A stretch of 14,938 nt of DNA from Croceibacterium_A sp965977975 (GCA_965977975.1 CBHCZH010000083.1:1-14938), one strand, 5' to 3'. Numbered from the stretch's first letter, positions 5,960 through 13,134 are shown. Notes: generated from the letters alone by a model not told the origin. Program-made: numbers and translations.

Positions 5960-8041
5960 ATGCTGCGCCAGTACGAACTTGTGGAACGGGTCAAGGCCTA
6001 CGATCCGGACGCCGACGAGGCGCTGCTCAACCGTGCCTACGTTTACACGGTGCAGAAGCACGGTGCGCAGAAACGCGCCTCGGGCGATCCTTATTTCAGC
6101 CATCCGATCGAAGTCGCCGGGCTGATGACCGACTTGAAGCTCGACCAGGAAACCATCGTCACCGCGCTGCTTCACGACACGGTCGAGGACACGCTGGCGA
6201 CGATCGAGGATATCGAGAAGGCGTTCGGTCCCGACATCGCCAAGCTGGTCGACGGAGTCACCAAGCTTTCCAAGCTCGAGCAGCTGACCGACGACGAGCG
6301 GGTGGCGGAGAACCTGCGCAAGTTCTTCCTGGCGATGAGCGAGGACATCCGCGTCCTGCTGGTCAAGCTCGCCGACCGCCTGCACAACATGCGCACGCTG
6401 CACTTCATCAAGAGCCCGGAGAAGCGCCGGCGTATCGCGCGCGAGACGATGGACATCTACGCCCCGCTCGCCGAGCGCGTGGGGATGTACGAGTACATGC
6501 GCGAGATGCAGCTGCTCGCGTTCGAGCAGCTCGAGCCTGAAGCCTACGCGACGATCACCGGCCGCCTCGAGCAGATCAGGAGCCAGGAAGGCGGGCAGGT
6601 CGACGCGATCGCGCTCAAGATCAAGCAGGCGCTCGCCGAGGCCGGCATCAAGGCCCAGGTCTGGGGGCGTGAAAAGCATCCCTACTCGATCTGGAAGAAG
6701 ATGGCCGAGCGCCACGTCTCCTTCGAGCAGATCACCGACATCATGGCATTCCGCGTGCTGACCGAGAACGTCGAGGACTGCTATCGGGCGATCGGGGTGC
6801 TGCACCGGCACTGGCAGTTCGTGCCCGGCCGTTTCAAGGACTACATTTCGACGCCGAAGAATAACGGCTACCGCAGCCTGCACACCGCGCTGATCTTCGA
6901 GAACTCGATGCGCGTCGAGGTGCAGATCCGCACGAGCACGATGCACCGGCTCAACGAGTTCGGCCTCGCCGCCCACTGGGCCTACAAGCAGGGCGACCGC
7001 CCCGACGGCCAGGTCGGCTGGCTGCGCGACCTGATCGAGATCGTCGATGCCAGCCACGACGCCGAGGAGCTGCTCGAGCACACCCGGCTCGCGATCTACC
7101 AGGACCGGATCTTCGCCTTCACTCCCAAGGGTGCGCTGTTCCAGCTCCCCAAGGGCGCGACTCCGGTCGACTTCGCCTTCGCCGTCCACACCGATCTCGG
7201 CGCGCATACTGTGGGTGCCAAGATCAACGGCCGGCACATGCCCTTGAGGACCCAGCTCAACAACGGCGACGTGGTCGACATCATCAAGGGCGCCTATGCC
7301 GAGCCGCAGCTGTCGTGGCTCGGCTTCGTCGTTACCGGCAAGGCGCGTGCTTCCATTCGCCGCGCGGTGCGCGCGAAGGAATATGCCGAGGTCGCCGCGA
7401 TCGGCCGCAAGCTGTTCGAGCAGATCGCGGAGCGGGTTCCCGCCAAGATCGGCAAGAAGGCGATCCTGGCGGCGGCCGAGCGGCTCGAGCTCGAGGACGA
7501 CGAGGAGCTGATGCACGCGATCGGATCGGCCAAGCTGTCCGATCGCGAGGTGATGGAAGCGCTCGTCCCCGGCAGCACCGCCGACCTGCCCGAGGAACCG
7601 GGCCAGACGCGCGCGATCTCGATCAAGGGGCTGACGCCGGGGATGGGCTTCACGCTCGCCGAGTGCTGCCATCCGGTACCGGGCGATCGTATCGTCGGCC
7701 TGCGCGTCAGGGGCGAGGGCGTCGTGGTCCACGCGATCGACTGCCTCGAGCTCGCGAGCGGGATCGATGCCGACTGGGTCGATCTCTCGTGGGGCGAGCG
7801 TTCGCAGGGCGCGGTCGGGCGGTTGCGTGTGGTGCTCTACCACCGCCTCGGCACGCTTGCCGAGATGACCGGCATCCTCGCCCGCAACCATGCCAACGTG
7901 ATCACGCTGGCGCAGACCCAGCTCGACGATCCGTTCCACACTTACGAGATCGACCTCGAGGTCCAGGACCTGGCGCACCTCACCCGCATCGTCAGCGCCC
8001 TGCGCGCCAGCGACGCGGTGGCGGAGGCGGAACGGATCTAG
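5960..8041 (+). CDS. spoT: Bifunctional (p)ppGpp synthetase/hydrolase (RSH family)
   Basis: 693 residues. RSH proteins make and degrade the stringent-response alarmones ppGpp/pppGpp in the cytosol. Domain order: HD hydrolase about 20-190 with the metal site His48, His72-Asp73 and Asp139 all present; synthetase about 230-345 with Arg237, Lys239, Ser243, Asp260, Tyr304 and Glu320 present; TGS about 383-444; the CC/zinc-finger segment with Cys569-Cys570-His571 and His591...Cys595; C-terminal ACT about 620-693. Both active sites look intact, so one enzyme probably does both jobs, as in most alphaproteobacteria. The ATG at 5960 was chosen because protein-like sequence begins there; an in-frame GTG at 5954 is possible and no clear Shine-Dalgarno precedes either. 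The frame is open back to 4709, but that stretch is antisense to the aminotransferase. Confidence 0.96.
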   Translation: MLRQYELVERVKAYDPDADEALLNRAYVYTVQKHGAQKRASGDPYFSHPIEVAGLMTDLKLDQETIVTALLHDTVEDTLATIEDIEKAFGPDIAKLVDGVTKLSKLEQLTDDERVAENLRKFFLAMSEDIRVLLVKLADRLHNMRTLHFIKSPEKRRRIARETMDIYAPLAERVGMYEYMREMQLLAFEQLEPEAYATITGRLEQIRSQEGGQVDAIALKIKQALAEAGIKAQVWGREKHPYSIWKKMAERHVSFEQITDIMAFRVLTENVEDCYRAIGVLHRHWQFVPGRFKDYISTPKNNGYRSLHTALIFENSMRVEVQIRTSTMHRLNEFGLAAHWAYKQGDRPDGQVGWLRDLIEIVDASHDAEELLEHTRLAIYQDRIFAFTPKGALFQLPKGATPVDFAFAVHTDLGAHTVGAKINGRHMPLRTQLNNGDVVDIIKGAYAEPQLSWLGFVVTGKARASIRRAVRAKEYAEVAAIGRKLFEQIAERVPAKIGKKAILAAAERLELEDDEELMHAIGSAKLSDREVMEALVPGSTADLPEEPGQTRAISIKGLTPGMGFTLAECCHPVPGDRIVGLRVRGEGVVVHAIDCLELASGIDADWVDLSWGERSQGAVGRLRVVLYHRLGTLAEMTGILARNHANVITLAQTQLDDPFHTYEIDLEVQDLAHLTRIVSALRASDAVAEAERI

Positions 8042-8352
8042 AGCAGCTCGAGCTCCACTTCGACTTCATCGCCTTCCGCGATGCGCTCGTCGCGGCGGAT
8101 CTCTGCCTTGATCGGCAGGAGGTAGCCCTCCTGCTTGTGCGGGAAGACGGAGGTGGGCCAGCGGCTCGCGCCGATCCGCGCGCTCACCTTGACCGAGCCG
8201 AACCCGCGCCCCTTGCCGCTTTCGAGCCGGCGCATCGCTTCGTGCGCGGCGATCGCCTCGGCTGCCTCGCCGGCCAAGGTGACGAAGTGCCACGCGGCGC
8301 CGCCGCCCTCCCAGCGCCACAAGCGCGCACGGGCCGCCACCCTATCGCTCAC
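8038..8352 (-). CDS. DUF1905 domain protein
   Basis: 104 residues from the GTG at 8352, whose last two bases begin the TGA of the isomerase gene (GTGA, 4-nt overlap), so translation is probably coupled. The pattern WHFVTL near 21-26, then VKVSARIG (54-61), TSVFPHKQEGYLLPIKAEIRR (67-87) and a closing GDEVEVELEL fits DUF1905, a small beta-barrel family of unknown function. No signal peptide or membrane segment is seen. Its TAG stop (8040-8038) overlaps the rsh stop on the other strand in a single CTAG. The open frame extends much further upstream, but that region is the isomerase gene on the same strand in another frame. Confidence 0.83.
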   Translation of the reverse strand: MSDRVAARARLWRWEGGGAAWHFVTLAGEAAEAIAAHEAMRRLESGKGRGFGSVKVSARIGASRWPTSVFPHKQEGYLLPIKAEIRRDERIAEGDEVEVELELL

Positions 8353-9344
8353 TCGGACGGCGCGCGGCGGATCGGGACCTGGACGTTGCACACGTCGACC
8401 CCGCCCGCCGGGACCTTGTAGAAAGCGTCGTTGCGGTTGGCGCGGACGCGGACGTACTCGGCGAAGCTGGCGCTGTCGCTTGCGAGGTACTCGAACTGGG
8501 GTTGAGGGAATTCGGGCACCTCGTTGCCGAGCCGCACGGAGACGATCGGCACGCGCAGCGCCGGATCGTCGTATACCCCCGCGTCGCCCTTGCCGCGCGG
8601 AAGCGTCGAGAGATGCTCGATCCCCTCGATTACCCGGCCGACCACCGCAATGTTTCGGTCGAGCTGGCGCGGCGCATGGCCGATGACGGCGTAGAGCTCG
8701 GCACCCGTGCCGGTGTCGGGCGAAAGATCGCGCGCGACGCCGACCGAGCCGTAGCAGTGCAGAGGCCACGTCCCGTTAGCCCCGAGGCCAACAGGCCAAC
8801 CGCGCCAGTGGGCGGTCCTGTCTGCGTAGCTGTCCGGCATCGCCGGATCGGGCTCCATAAGCCAGCCCCAGTCAACATCGGGCTGCTCGCGTTCCATCCG
8901 GTCGAGCGTACGTCTTTGCTCGCCGGTGAGGAGATCTCTTGGGATCGGCCGGCTTTCATACTCAACTTCCGGAACCTTTCGCAGGCCTTCCGGCAGGGGT
9001 TTGGCCTTGGCTTCGTCGTCTTCGCCGTCGCCCCATTGCGCCACCCAGTTGTCGACCACGCGGTAGACGCTGGTCCCGTCCCACCAGTGCGCCTTGGCGA
9101 GCGTTCGGATATTTTCCACCCAGCCTTGGCTGAACGGTGGCGGTATGAGCTGGATGACGACCCGCCGCGGCTGGCCTTGACGGTCGGGCGCGAGGTCCAT
9201 CACCAGCAAGTCGGCCGGATCGATCGGCCGCCAGTCCGGAGCAGGCGCTGCCGCAACTACCGAGGCGGGTGTGGGCGCCTCCGCCGCATCCTGCGCGACG
9301 GCGGGAGCAGCGAGGGCGAGCGCGAAGGCCGGGAGCAATCTCAT
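8349..9344 (-). CDS. Secreted cyclophilin-type peptidylprolyl isomerase
   Basis: 331 residues from the ATG at 9344, chosen because it starts a clean signal peptide (MRLLPAFALALAAPAVAQD, likely cut after Ala17); an in-frame ATG at 9386 adds 14 basic residues and overlaps the preceding gene. Expected in the periplasm, where cyclophilins speed cis/trans proline isomerisation during folding. The cyclophilin domain spans about 55-285, split by an insert: VVIQL (62-66), the DGTSVYRVVDNWVAQWGD block, then GSVGVARD, ELYAVIGHAPRQLDRNIAVVGRVIEG. Domestic cyclophilin residues are only partly conserved, so activity is not certain. It is the middle gene of a minus-strand operon, 16 bases after the metallopeptidase and overlapping the DUF1905 gene by 4. 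Confidence 0.88.
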   Translation of the reverse strand: MRLLPAFALALAAPAVAQDAAEAPTPASVVAAAPAPDWRPIDPADLLVMDLAPDRQGQPRRVVIQLIPPPFSQGWVENIRTLAKAHWWDGTSVYRVVDNWVAQWGDGEDDEAKAKPLPEGLRKVPEVEYESRPIPRDLLTGEQRRTLDRMEREQPDVDWGWLMEPDPAMPDSYADRTAHWRGWPVGLGANGTWPLHCYGSVGVARDLSPDTGTGAELYAVIGHAPRQLDRNIAVVGRVIEGIEHLSTLPRGKGDAGVYDDPALRVPIVSVRLGNEVPEFPQPQFEYLASDSASFAEYVRVRANRNDAFYKVPAGGVDVCNVQVPIRRAPSE

Positions 9345-9360
9345 ACCCCGCACAGTGCCG

Positions 9361-9765
9361 CTAACCGGCCGCTTCCTCAAGCGCATGCATGGCCTCGTCG
9401 CTCAGGCCGAAGTGATGCCCGACCTCGTGCACTAACACATGCGCCACCAAGTGCTCGAGCGTCTCGTCCCCCCGCGCGATCCACTCGTCGAGGATCGGTG
9501 CGCGGAACAGGCGGATGCGGTCGGGCAGGCGGCCCGAATGCTCGATGCTCCTCTGGTGCAGCGGCGTGCCTTCGTAGACGCCGGTCAGGTCGAACGGATC
9601 CTCGATCCCCATTTCGGCGAGCAGATCCTCGTCGGCGAATTCCTCGACCCGCAGGACGACCTCGCCGAGATGAGCCCGGAACTGCGCCGGCAGCCGAGCC
9701 AAGGAGGCACGTGCCACCGCCTCGATCTCCTCGGCGGTGGGAGCGAAACCGATCGTTCGGATCAT
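9361..9765 (-). CDS. Zincin-like metallopeptidase family protein
   Basis: 134 residues, no signal peptide. The motif HEVGHHFGLSDE carries the HExxH zinc site (His113, Glu114, His117) with Asp123 after it, as in the small zincin_1 (DUF1025) family found beside many alphaproteobacterial genes; the natural substrate of this family is unknown. The preceding segment, with RIRLFRAPI (83-91) and TLEHLVAHVLVHE (102-114), fits the family. The ATG at 9765 has only a weak GG-rich site upstream. It is the first gene of the operon with the isomerase and DUF1905 genes and is divergent from tRNA-Ser. Confidence 0.88.
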   Translation of the reverse strand: MIRTIGFAPTAEEIEAVARASLARLPAQFRAHLGEVVLRVEEFADEDLLAEMGIEDPFDLTGVYEGTPLHQRSIEHSGRLPDRIRLFRAPILDEWIARGDETLEHLVAHVLVHEVGHHFGLSDEAMHALEEAAG

Positions 9766-9793
9766 CCGGCCCGGTTACGGCTTGCGCGGCGAC

Positions 9794-9822
9794 TTGTCAT
9801 CCCGCCCGCCCATCGCTACCTG
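9794..9822 (+). promoter_or_regulatory. Possible tRNA-Ser promoter
   Basis: TTGTCA (9794-9799) and TACCTG (9817-9822) are 17 bases apart, followed by a GC-rich discriminator (CGCGCCC) and the tRNA 38 bases downstream. A GC-rich discriminator is typical of stringently controlled stable-RNA promoters. The -10 match is poor. Confidence 0.35.
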
Positions 9823-9859
9823 CGCGCCCTTGCCAGAGCCTGTCGGTTCGTGGGCATGC

Positions 9860-9950
9860 GGAGCGGTGGCCGAGTGGTCGAAGGCGCACGCCTGGAAAGT
9901 GTGTATACGGCAAAACCGTATCGAGGGTTCGAATCCCTCCCGCTCCGCCA
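9860..9950 (+). tRNA. tRNA-Ser, anticodon GGA
   Basis: 91 bases including the encoded CCA. Acceptor stem GGAGCGG (9860-9866) pairs perfectly with CCGCTCC (9940-9946); discriminator G at 9947, CCA at 9948-9950. D stem GCC/GGC, anticodon loop CTGGAAA giving GGA (reads UCC), a long variable arm ATACGG-CAAAA-CCGTAT characteristic of class II tRNAs, and T arm GAGGG-TTCGAAT-CCCTC (9923-9939). It is the likely insertion site of the downstream island. Confidence 0.97.
9923..9950 (+). other. Probable attL: tRNA-Ser 3' end
   Basis: The integrase begins 176 bases after the tRNA, in the same direction, with island genes beyond. Integrases of this class usually recombine within the T arm/acceptor end of a tRNA and leave it intact. 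The exact core cannot be set without the matching copy at the right end, which lies outside the window. Confidence 0.6.
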
Positions 9951-9979
9951 CTTCCCTATTCGCTGACGGCCTTATCCTT

Positions 9980-10104
9980 CCGATAAAGCCCGATAAAACT
10001 GCGATTTATTCGCTCATTTCCGTCCTCCGGCGTTCGCGCCCGTGCGTCCGCGACCGCCGAAAAGTGTGGGAGGAAATGTGGGCGTGGTGTAAAGTGTGGG
10101 AGGA
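9980..10104 (+). repeat. Clustered short repeats between tRNA and integrase
   Basis: CCGATAAA occurs at 9980-9987 and 9990-9997, exactly 10 bases apart, and ATAAA (9993-9997) mirrors TTTAT (10005-10009). AAAGTGTGGGAGGA occurs exactly at 10061-10074 and 10091-10104, 30 bases apart, with a related ATGTGGG at 10076-10082 between them. Spacings of one and three helical turns suit binding sites for the integrase arm domain or an excisionase. Confidence 0.55.
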
Positions 10105-10126
10105 GCGACGGATTCCGGAGGGCGAA

Positions 10127-11326
10127 GTGGGCAAGCTAACGGCTAACGGGGTGAAGGCTGTTATCGGGAAACCTGGCACTTATCAGGACGGCGAAGGACT
10201 GATTCTGAGAGTCGACAAGCGTGGTGGCGCATGGTGGCTCCTGCGGGTTCAGCACCAGGGCAAGCGGCAGGACATCGGCCTGGGCAGTGCGAAGATCGTC
10301 AGTCTGGCGGAAGCGCGAGCGATGGCCGCGGGGGCTCGAGTAGCCGTTCGGCATGACGGGCGCGATGTCGTGGCCGAGAAACGGGAGGCGAAGGCGGCGG
10401 CTGTTACTTTTCGCCAAGCGGCCTTGGCGATGCATGAGGGCCACAAGAAGCAGTGGGCTAACGAGAAGCACGCCGACCAATGGCTGACCACGCTGGAGAC
10501 ACATGCCTTTCCGGCACTCGGCGCGAAGCCGGTTGGCGAAATCAAGGCGGGCGACATTATCCCGGCGATCAGCGACGTGTGGGTTACCAAGCCCGAGACC
10601 GGTCGCCGTGTGCGCCAGCGCATCTGCGCCGTGCTGGACTTCGCCCATGCGCGCGGCTGGCGCGCAACCGAAGCCCCGGCGCGTTCGCTCGCGGTGGGCA
10701 AGGGACTGCCCAAGCAGCCCGGCGGCAGGCATCATCCTGCTTTGCCCCACGCGGATGTGCCCGATTTTTTGACGCGGCTGCGCGCCAGCGGCGGGGTGTG
10801 GGGGCGCCACGCGTTGGAGTTCGTGATCTTAACAGCTGCCCGTAGTCAGGAGGTGCGGTTGGCGACCTGGGACGAGTTCGATCTCGAAAACGCCATATGG
10901 ACCGTGCCCGCTGCGCACATGAAGATGCGACGTGCGCACAGGGTGCCGCTGTCTCCCGAAGCTGTTGCGGTGCTTAAGAGCGCGGCGGCTGTGCGGCTGG
11001 CCGACACCAATCTCGTGTTTCCCGGCGCGCGCGGCGGAATAATGTCCGACGCAACGTTGCTCGCAGTGCTGCGCCGGATGAAAGAGCCTACGACCGTTCA
11101 CGGCTTCCGTTCCTCGTTCCGCACGTGGGTGGCTGAGGAAACGAACTTTTCGGGCGAGGTCGCCGAAGCTGCGCTCGCACACCAGAACCCCAACGAGGTC
11201 GAGCGCAGCTATCAACGCGGGAACCTACTCGACAAGCGCCGCAAGCTGATGGGCGCCTGGGGCGCCTATTGCGCCAGCGGTTCGGCCAAGATCATTCCCT
11301 TTCCCGGAAAGGCAGCGGGCCGCTGA
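10127..11326 (+). CDS. Tyrosine recombinase/integrase (P4-type, DUF4102 arm domain)
   Basis: 399 residues from the GTG at 10127, with GGAGGG four bases upstream; an in-frame ATG at 10076 has its GGGAGG too close and lies within the repeats. Catalyses site-specific integration and excision of the island. N-terminal DUF4102-like arm-binding domain about 1-85 (LTANGVKAVIGKPGTYQDGEG), SAM-like core-binding domain about 95-180, catalytic domain about 200-385. Catalytic set: Arg239 (LTAARSQE), a lysine in MKMRRAHR, His325-x-x-Arg328 (HGFR), His352 (LAH) and nucleophile Tyr362 (SYQRG), so it looks active. The tail ends near an inverted repeat CAGCGG-G-CCGCTG (11313-11325) over the stop. The GH in the usual TGxRxxE is TAAR here. 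Confidence 0.94.
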   Translation: MGKLTANGVKAVIGKPGTYQDGEGLILRVDKRGGAWWLLRVQHQGKRQDIGLGSAKIVSLAEARAMAAGARVAVRHDGRDVVAEKREAKAAAVTFRQAALAMHEGHKKQWANEKHADQWLTTLETHAFPALGAKPVGEIKAGDIIPAISDVWVTKPETGRRVRQRICAVLDFAHARGWRATEAPARSLAVGKGLPKQPGGRHHPALPHADVPDFLTRLRASGGVWGRHALEFVILTAARSQEVRLATWDEFDLENAIWTVPAAHMKMRRAHRVPLSPEAVAVLKSAAAVRLADTNLVFPGARGGIMSDATLLAVLRRMKEPTTVHGFRSSFRTWVAEETNFSGEVAEAALAHQNPNEVERSYQRGNLLDKRRKLMGAWGAYCASGSAKIIPFPGKAAGR

Positions 11327-11375
11327 GGTCGCGCGAGCCGCTTTACTGCCCTCCTACTGGGACGTTTTTTCGATC

Positions 11376-11951
11376 ATGGCCGACCTAACCGAGGAGCAGA
11401 AACGGGAGATTGTCGAGGCTTTGGCCTGCTATCGGGACGTGCCGTCGATCATGCGGGCGTTCCACCAGGACCACGGCATCCAACTCGACCGCAAGCAGGT
11501 GGGTCGATATGACCCCACGCGACCCTACTACGCCGGTGGCTGTAAGTGGCGCGAGGTATTCGACGCTCGGCGCAAAGCGTACCTTGAGGATGTGGCGACG
11601 GTGCCTATCGCCAACCAAGGTTTCCGTCTCAACGAACTCCACGATCTATACGAGCGGGCGAAGAAGGCGGGCAATCTCGTGCTAGCCGCGCAGCTGCTCG
11701 AACAATCGGCGAAGGAGGTTGGCGGCGTACTGACCAACCAGCGCGACTTGCGCATTGACGACCAGCGCCGCCAGCGCGCCGCGGACATGACGCCCGAGGA
11801 TCGTAAGGCAGCTATCGCCGAGATCATCCGGCAGGCGATGGAGGCGCGGCAGGAACAGGAAGAACAACGTAAACGACTGGCGACCACGAGCAACGAGGAA
11901 GCGCAGCGACCGATAGCCGCCGTATCCACTTTCCAGGAGTGTTCCAGCTAA
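11376..11951 (+). CDS. DUF2280 family protein, phage small-terminase-like
   Basis: 191 residues, soluble. The N-terminus is an HTH-like helical segment (EEQKREIVEALACYRDVPSI), then GRYDPTRP (43-50), KWREVFDARRKAYL (57-70), VPIANQGFRLNEL (76-88) and GNLVLAAQLLEQSAKEVGG (99-117); this succession is what I recall for DUF2280, found in prophages next to the large terminase and taken as a small terminase subunit that recognises phage DNA for packaging. The C-terminal part (about 137-170) is a charged, probably coiled-coil helix. No large terminase or other phage gene is near; it starts 49 bases after the integrase. No clear Shine-Dalgarno precedes the ATG, which follows a T6 run. A role as satellite packaging factor or simple relic are both possible. 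Confidence 0.72.
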   Translation: MADLTEEQKREIVEALACYRDVPSIMRAFHQDHGIQLDRKQVGRYDPTRPYYAGGCKWREVFDARRKAYLEDVATVPIANQGFRLNELHDLYERAKKAGNLVLAAQLLEQSAKEVGGVLTNQRDLRIDDQRRQRAADMTPEDRKAAIAEIIRQAMEARQEQEEQRKRLATTSNEEAQRPIAAVSTFQECSS

Positions 11952-11969
11952 CGCCAATGATAGCTGGAG
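11942..11969 (+). terminator. Hairpin overlapping the DUF2280 gene stop
   Basis: TCCAGCTA (11943-11950) pairs exactly with TAGCTGGA (11961-11968), with a 10-base loop, and a G-U pair extends it. The stem includes the stop codon. It lies between convergent genes, so termination is a sensible role, but no U-run follows. Confidence 0.4.
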
Positions 11970-11990
11970 GAGTCTTGGGTTAGCCGGACC

Positions 11991-12236
11991 TCAATAACCT
12001 GCTCTCTTGATGATCTCCGACAGGTCCGTTTTCAGCGCCTTGGCGATCCTCAACAGGTAGAGAATTGACACGTTGACCTCGCCGCGCTCGATCCTACCCA
12101 TGTGGGCGCGCTCAATGTCCGTCGCGTCGGCCAGCCCTTCTTGCGTTACGTCCCGCTCCTTCCGCACCGTGCGGATAGCCACGCCGAGCGGGCGAAGCTG
12201 GCGATCCTCCGTCCTGTCTCGAATGCCGCGTGCCAC
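11991..12236 (-). CDS. XRE-type helix-turn-helix regulator
   Basis: 81 residues, a single Cro/CI-like HTH domain (about 16-75), with the recognition region TQEGLADATDIERAHMGRIE (31-50) and the family's closing LYLLRIAKALKTDLSEII. It should bind operator DNA as a dimer. The GTG at 12236 is the first start giving a full domain; its Shine-Dalgarno is not evident, and a GTG at 12182 would cut into the domain. It is divergent from the lipoprotein gene with a 103-base gap and convergent with the DUF2280 gene. It could control the lipoprotein/95-residue/hsdMS genes, like the C proteins of restriction systems, or the island itself; this is inference from position. Confidence 0.88.
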   Translation of the reverse strand: MARGIRDRTEDRQLRPLGVAIRTVRKERDVTQEGLADATDIERAHMGRIERGEVNVSILYLLRIAKALKTDLSEIIKRAGY

Positions 12237-12339
12237 GAGCGTAGGTCACGCAGTTGGCGATCTAACTCCACGTTATCTAATGCTCATTTAACTTCTCGAT
12301 GCTATTGAGGCCCGAAGGCTTGATCGAGGGAGGTTACTC
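12237..12339. promoter_or_regulatory. Divergent control region, XRE regulator / lipoprotein
   Basis: This AT-richer gap holds an imperfect inverted repeat, GTTATCT (12272-12278) against ATTTAAC (12286-12292), 5 of 7 matching, which could be an XRE operator. GGGAGG at 12328-12333 is a strong ribosome site six bases before the lipoprotein GTG. TTGGCG (12254-12259) with TAATGC (12278-12283) is a weak promoter candidate. Confidence 0.35.
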
Positions 12340-12768
12340 GTGGCTGCAGTTCGACGCTCCATTGCAGCGCTTGTCGCAATGCAGCTTTCGCTGGCGGGGT
12401 GCAGCACCCAGCAGATCGCGCGTTTCGAGTCTAACGTGGGCGCTATGCGATGTACTAAGTTCGATGGCCTGGCCGAAGGCACCCCGGAGCATGAGCGATG
12501 CGTTGCCGCCTATGCCGCCGCCGCCGAACGGGAAAGGGCCGACACCCAGGCGGCGATGCTTGGCGTTGCTGGCGCCTCCACGCAGGTCTGGTCAGCAGAG
12601 CAGCAAGGCCGTGCGCAAGCCCACTCTGGTGCGACCCCGTACGCCCGACCCTATCGCCTCCAGCAACAGTGGTGGAATGCCGGTAGGCGAATGTGCCAGT
12701 ACGCTGACGGATCGGTCCTCAACGTTGGCACCGGTACCTGCCCAACCGAGGTGCCAGCCAGCCGGTGA
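12340..12768 (+). CDS. Small lipoprotein of unknown function
   Basis: 142 residues from a GTG with GGGAGG six bases upstream, which decides the start over competing frames. The signal peptide ends in the lipobox LAGC (Cys21), so it should be lipid-anchored in the envelope. The mature part has Cys38 and Cys54, an Ala-rich helical segment (57-82), and a C-terminal motif CQYADGSVLNVGTGTCP (119-135) in which Cys119 and Cys134 may form a disulfide. I do not recognise a named family; similar cysteine-framed tails occur in proteobacterial hypothetical lipoproteins. It overlaps the next gene by four bases (GTGA), so the two are made together, and the pair lies just upstream of hsdM. Confidence 0.75.
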   Translation: MAAVRRSIAALVAMQLSLAGCSTQQIARFESNVGAMRCTKFDGLAEGTPEHERCVAAYAAAAERERADTQAAMLGVAGASTQVWSAEQQGRAQAHSGATPYARPYRLQQQWWNAGRRMCQYADGSVLNVGTGTCPTEVPASR

Positions 12769-13052
12769 AGGATGGCAGTTCATATTGCCTGGGGCTAGCG
12801 GAGCGACTGGAAGTGCTGATCGCTGAGGCCGACGATCCATCGGACGCTATGAACGAAATCGCCAGAGCCGCTGAGCAGGGCGGGCTAATCGACATCAGCA
12901 CGCTGCCTCGGCGCACCGCGCCCTGGGTATTCGTATTGGACCTGCTGATCGAAAACCCCGTAGCGAGCGACTGGATGACTTGTCGGCTGGAGTCGATGAA
13001 ATCACCCGCTGACTTCGAGGACATCCACGACGTGGCAGGGCACTTGCTGTAG
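12765..13052 (+). CDS. Hypothetical 95-residue protein
   Basis: Starts with GTG at 12765 inside the TGA of the lipoprotein gene, a typical coupled arrangement. No family recognised. The sequence is acidic, with predicted helices (LAERLEVLIAEADD, DAMNEIARAAEQGG), a short PWVFVLDLLIENP stretch that is hydrophobic but too short and acidic for a sure membrane helix, and an acidic/His-containing end. No signal peptide, so it is probably cytosolic, unlike its lipoprotein partner. The stop is 82 bases before hsdM; that gap shows no terminator, so read-through into hsdM is possible. The reverse strand also has an open frame here, but without a ribosome site or neighbour coupling. Confidence 0.6.
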   Translation: MKDGSSYCLGLAERLEVLIAEADDPSDAMNEIARAAEQGGLIDISTLPRRTAPWVFVLDLLIENPVASDWMTCRLESMKSPADFEDIHDVAGHLL

Positions 13053-13134
13053 CCGCATGCTGCGCGCCTCATCGTCAAGTTGATGCAGCTGAAATCGCTG
13101 CTATCGGTTGGCGGGATTGGCGAGGGGGAAGCGC

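Noticed and set aside
5957..7978. 673-codon minus-strand open frame opposite the (p)ppGpp gene
   Set aside because: A GC-rich antisense shadow of a highly conserved gene; its product is low-complexity in character and no known motif is seen.
8502..9986. 494-codon plus-strand open frame through the isomerase/metallopeptidase operon
   Set aside because: Antisense to two confident genes and runs into the tRNA; Arg/Pro-rich with no motif.
9737..10126. Longer N-terminus for the integrase
   Set aside because: It would translate through the tRNA-Ser gene; the GTG at 10127 has a good ribosome site and begins the arm-binding domain.
12299..12826. Alternative 175-codon plus-strand frame over the lipoprotein gene
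   Set aside because: It lacks a ribosome site, whereas the competing frame has GGGAGG, a signal peptide and a lipobox.
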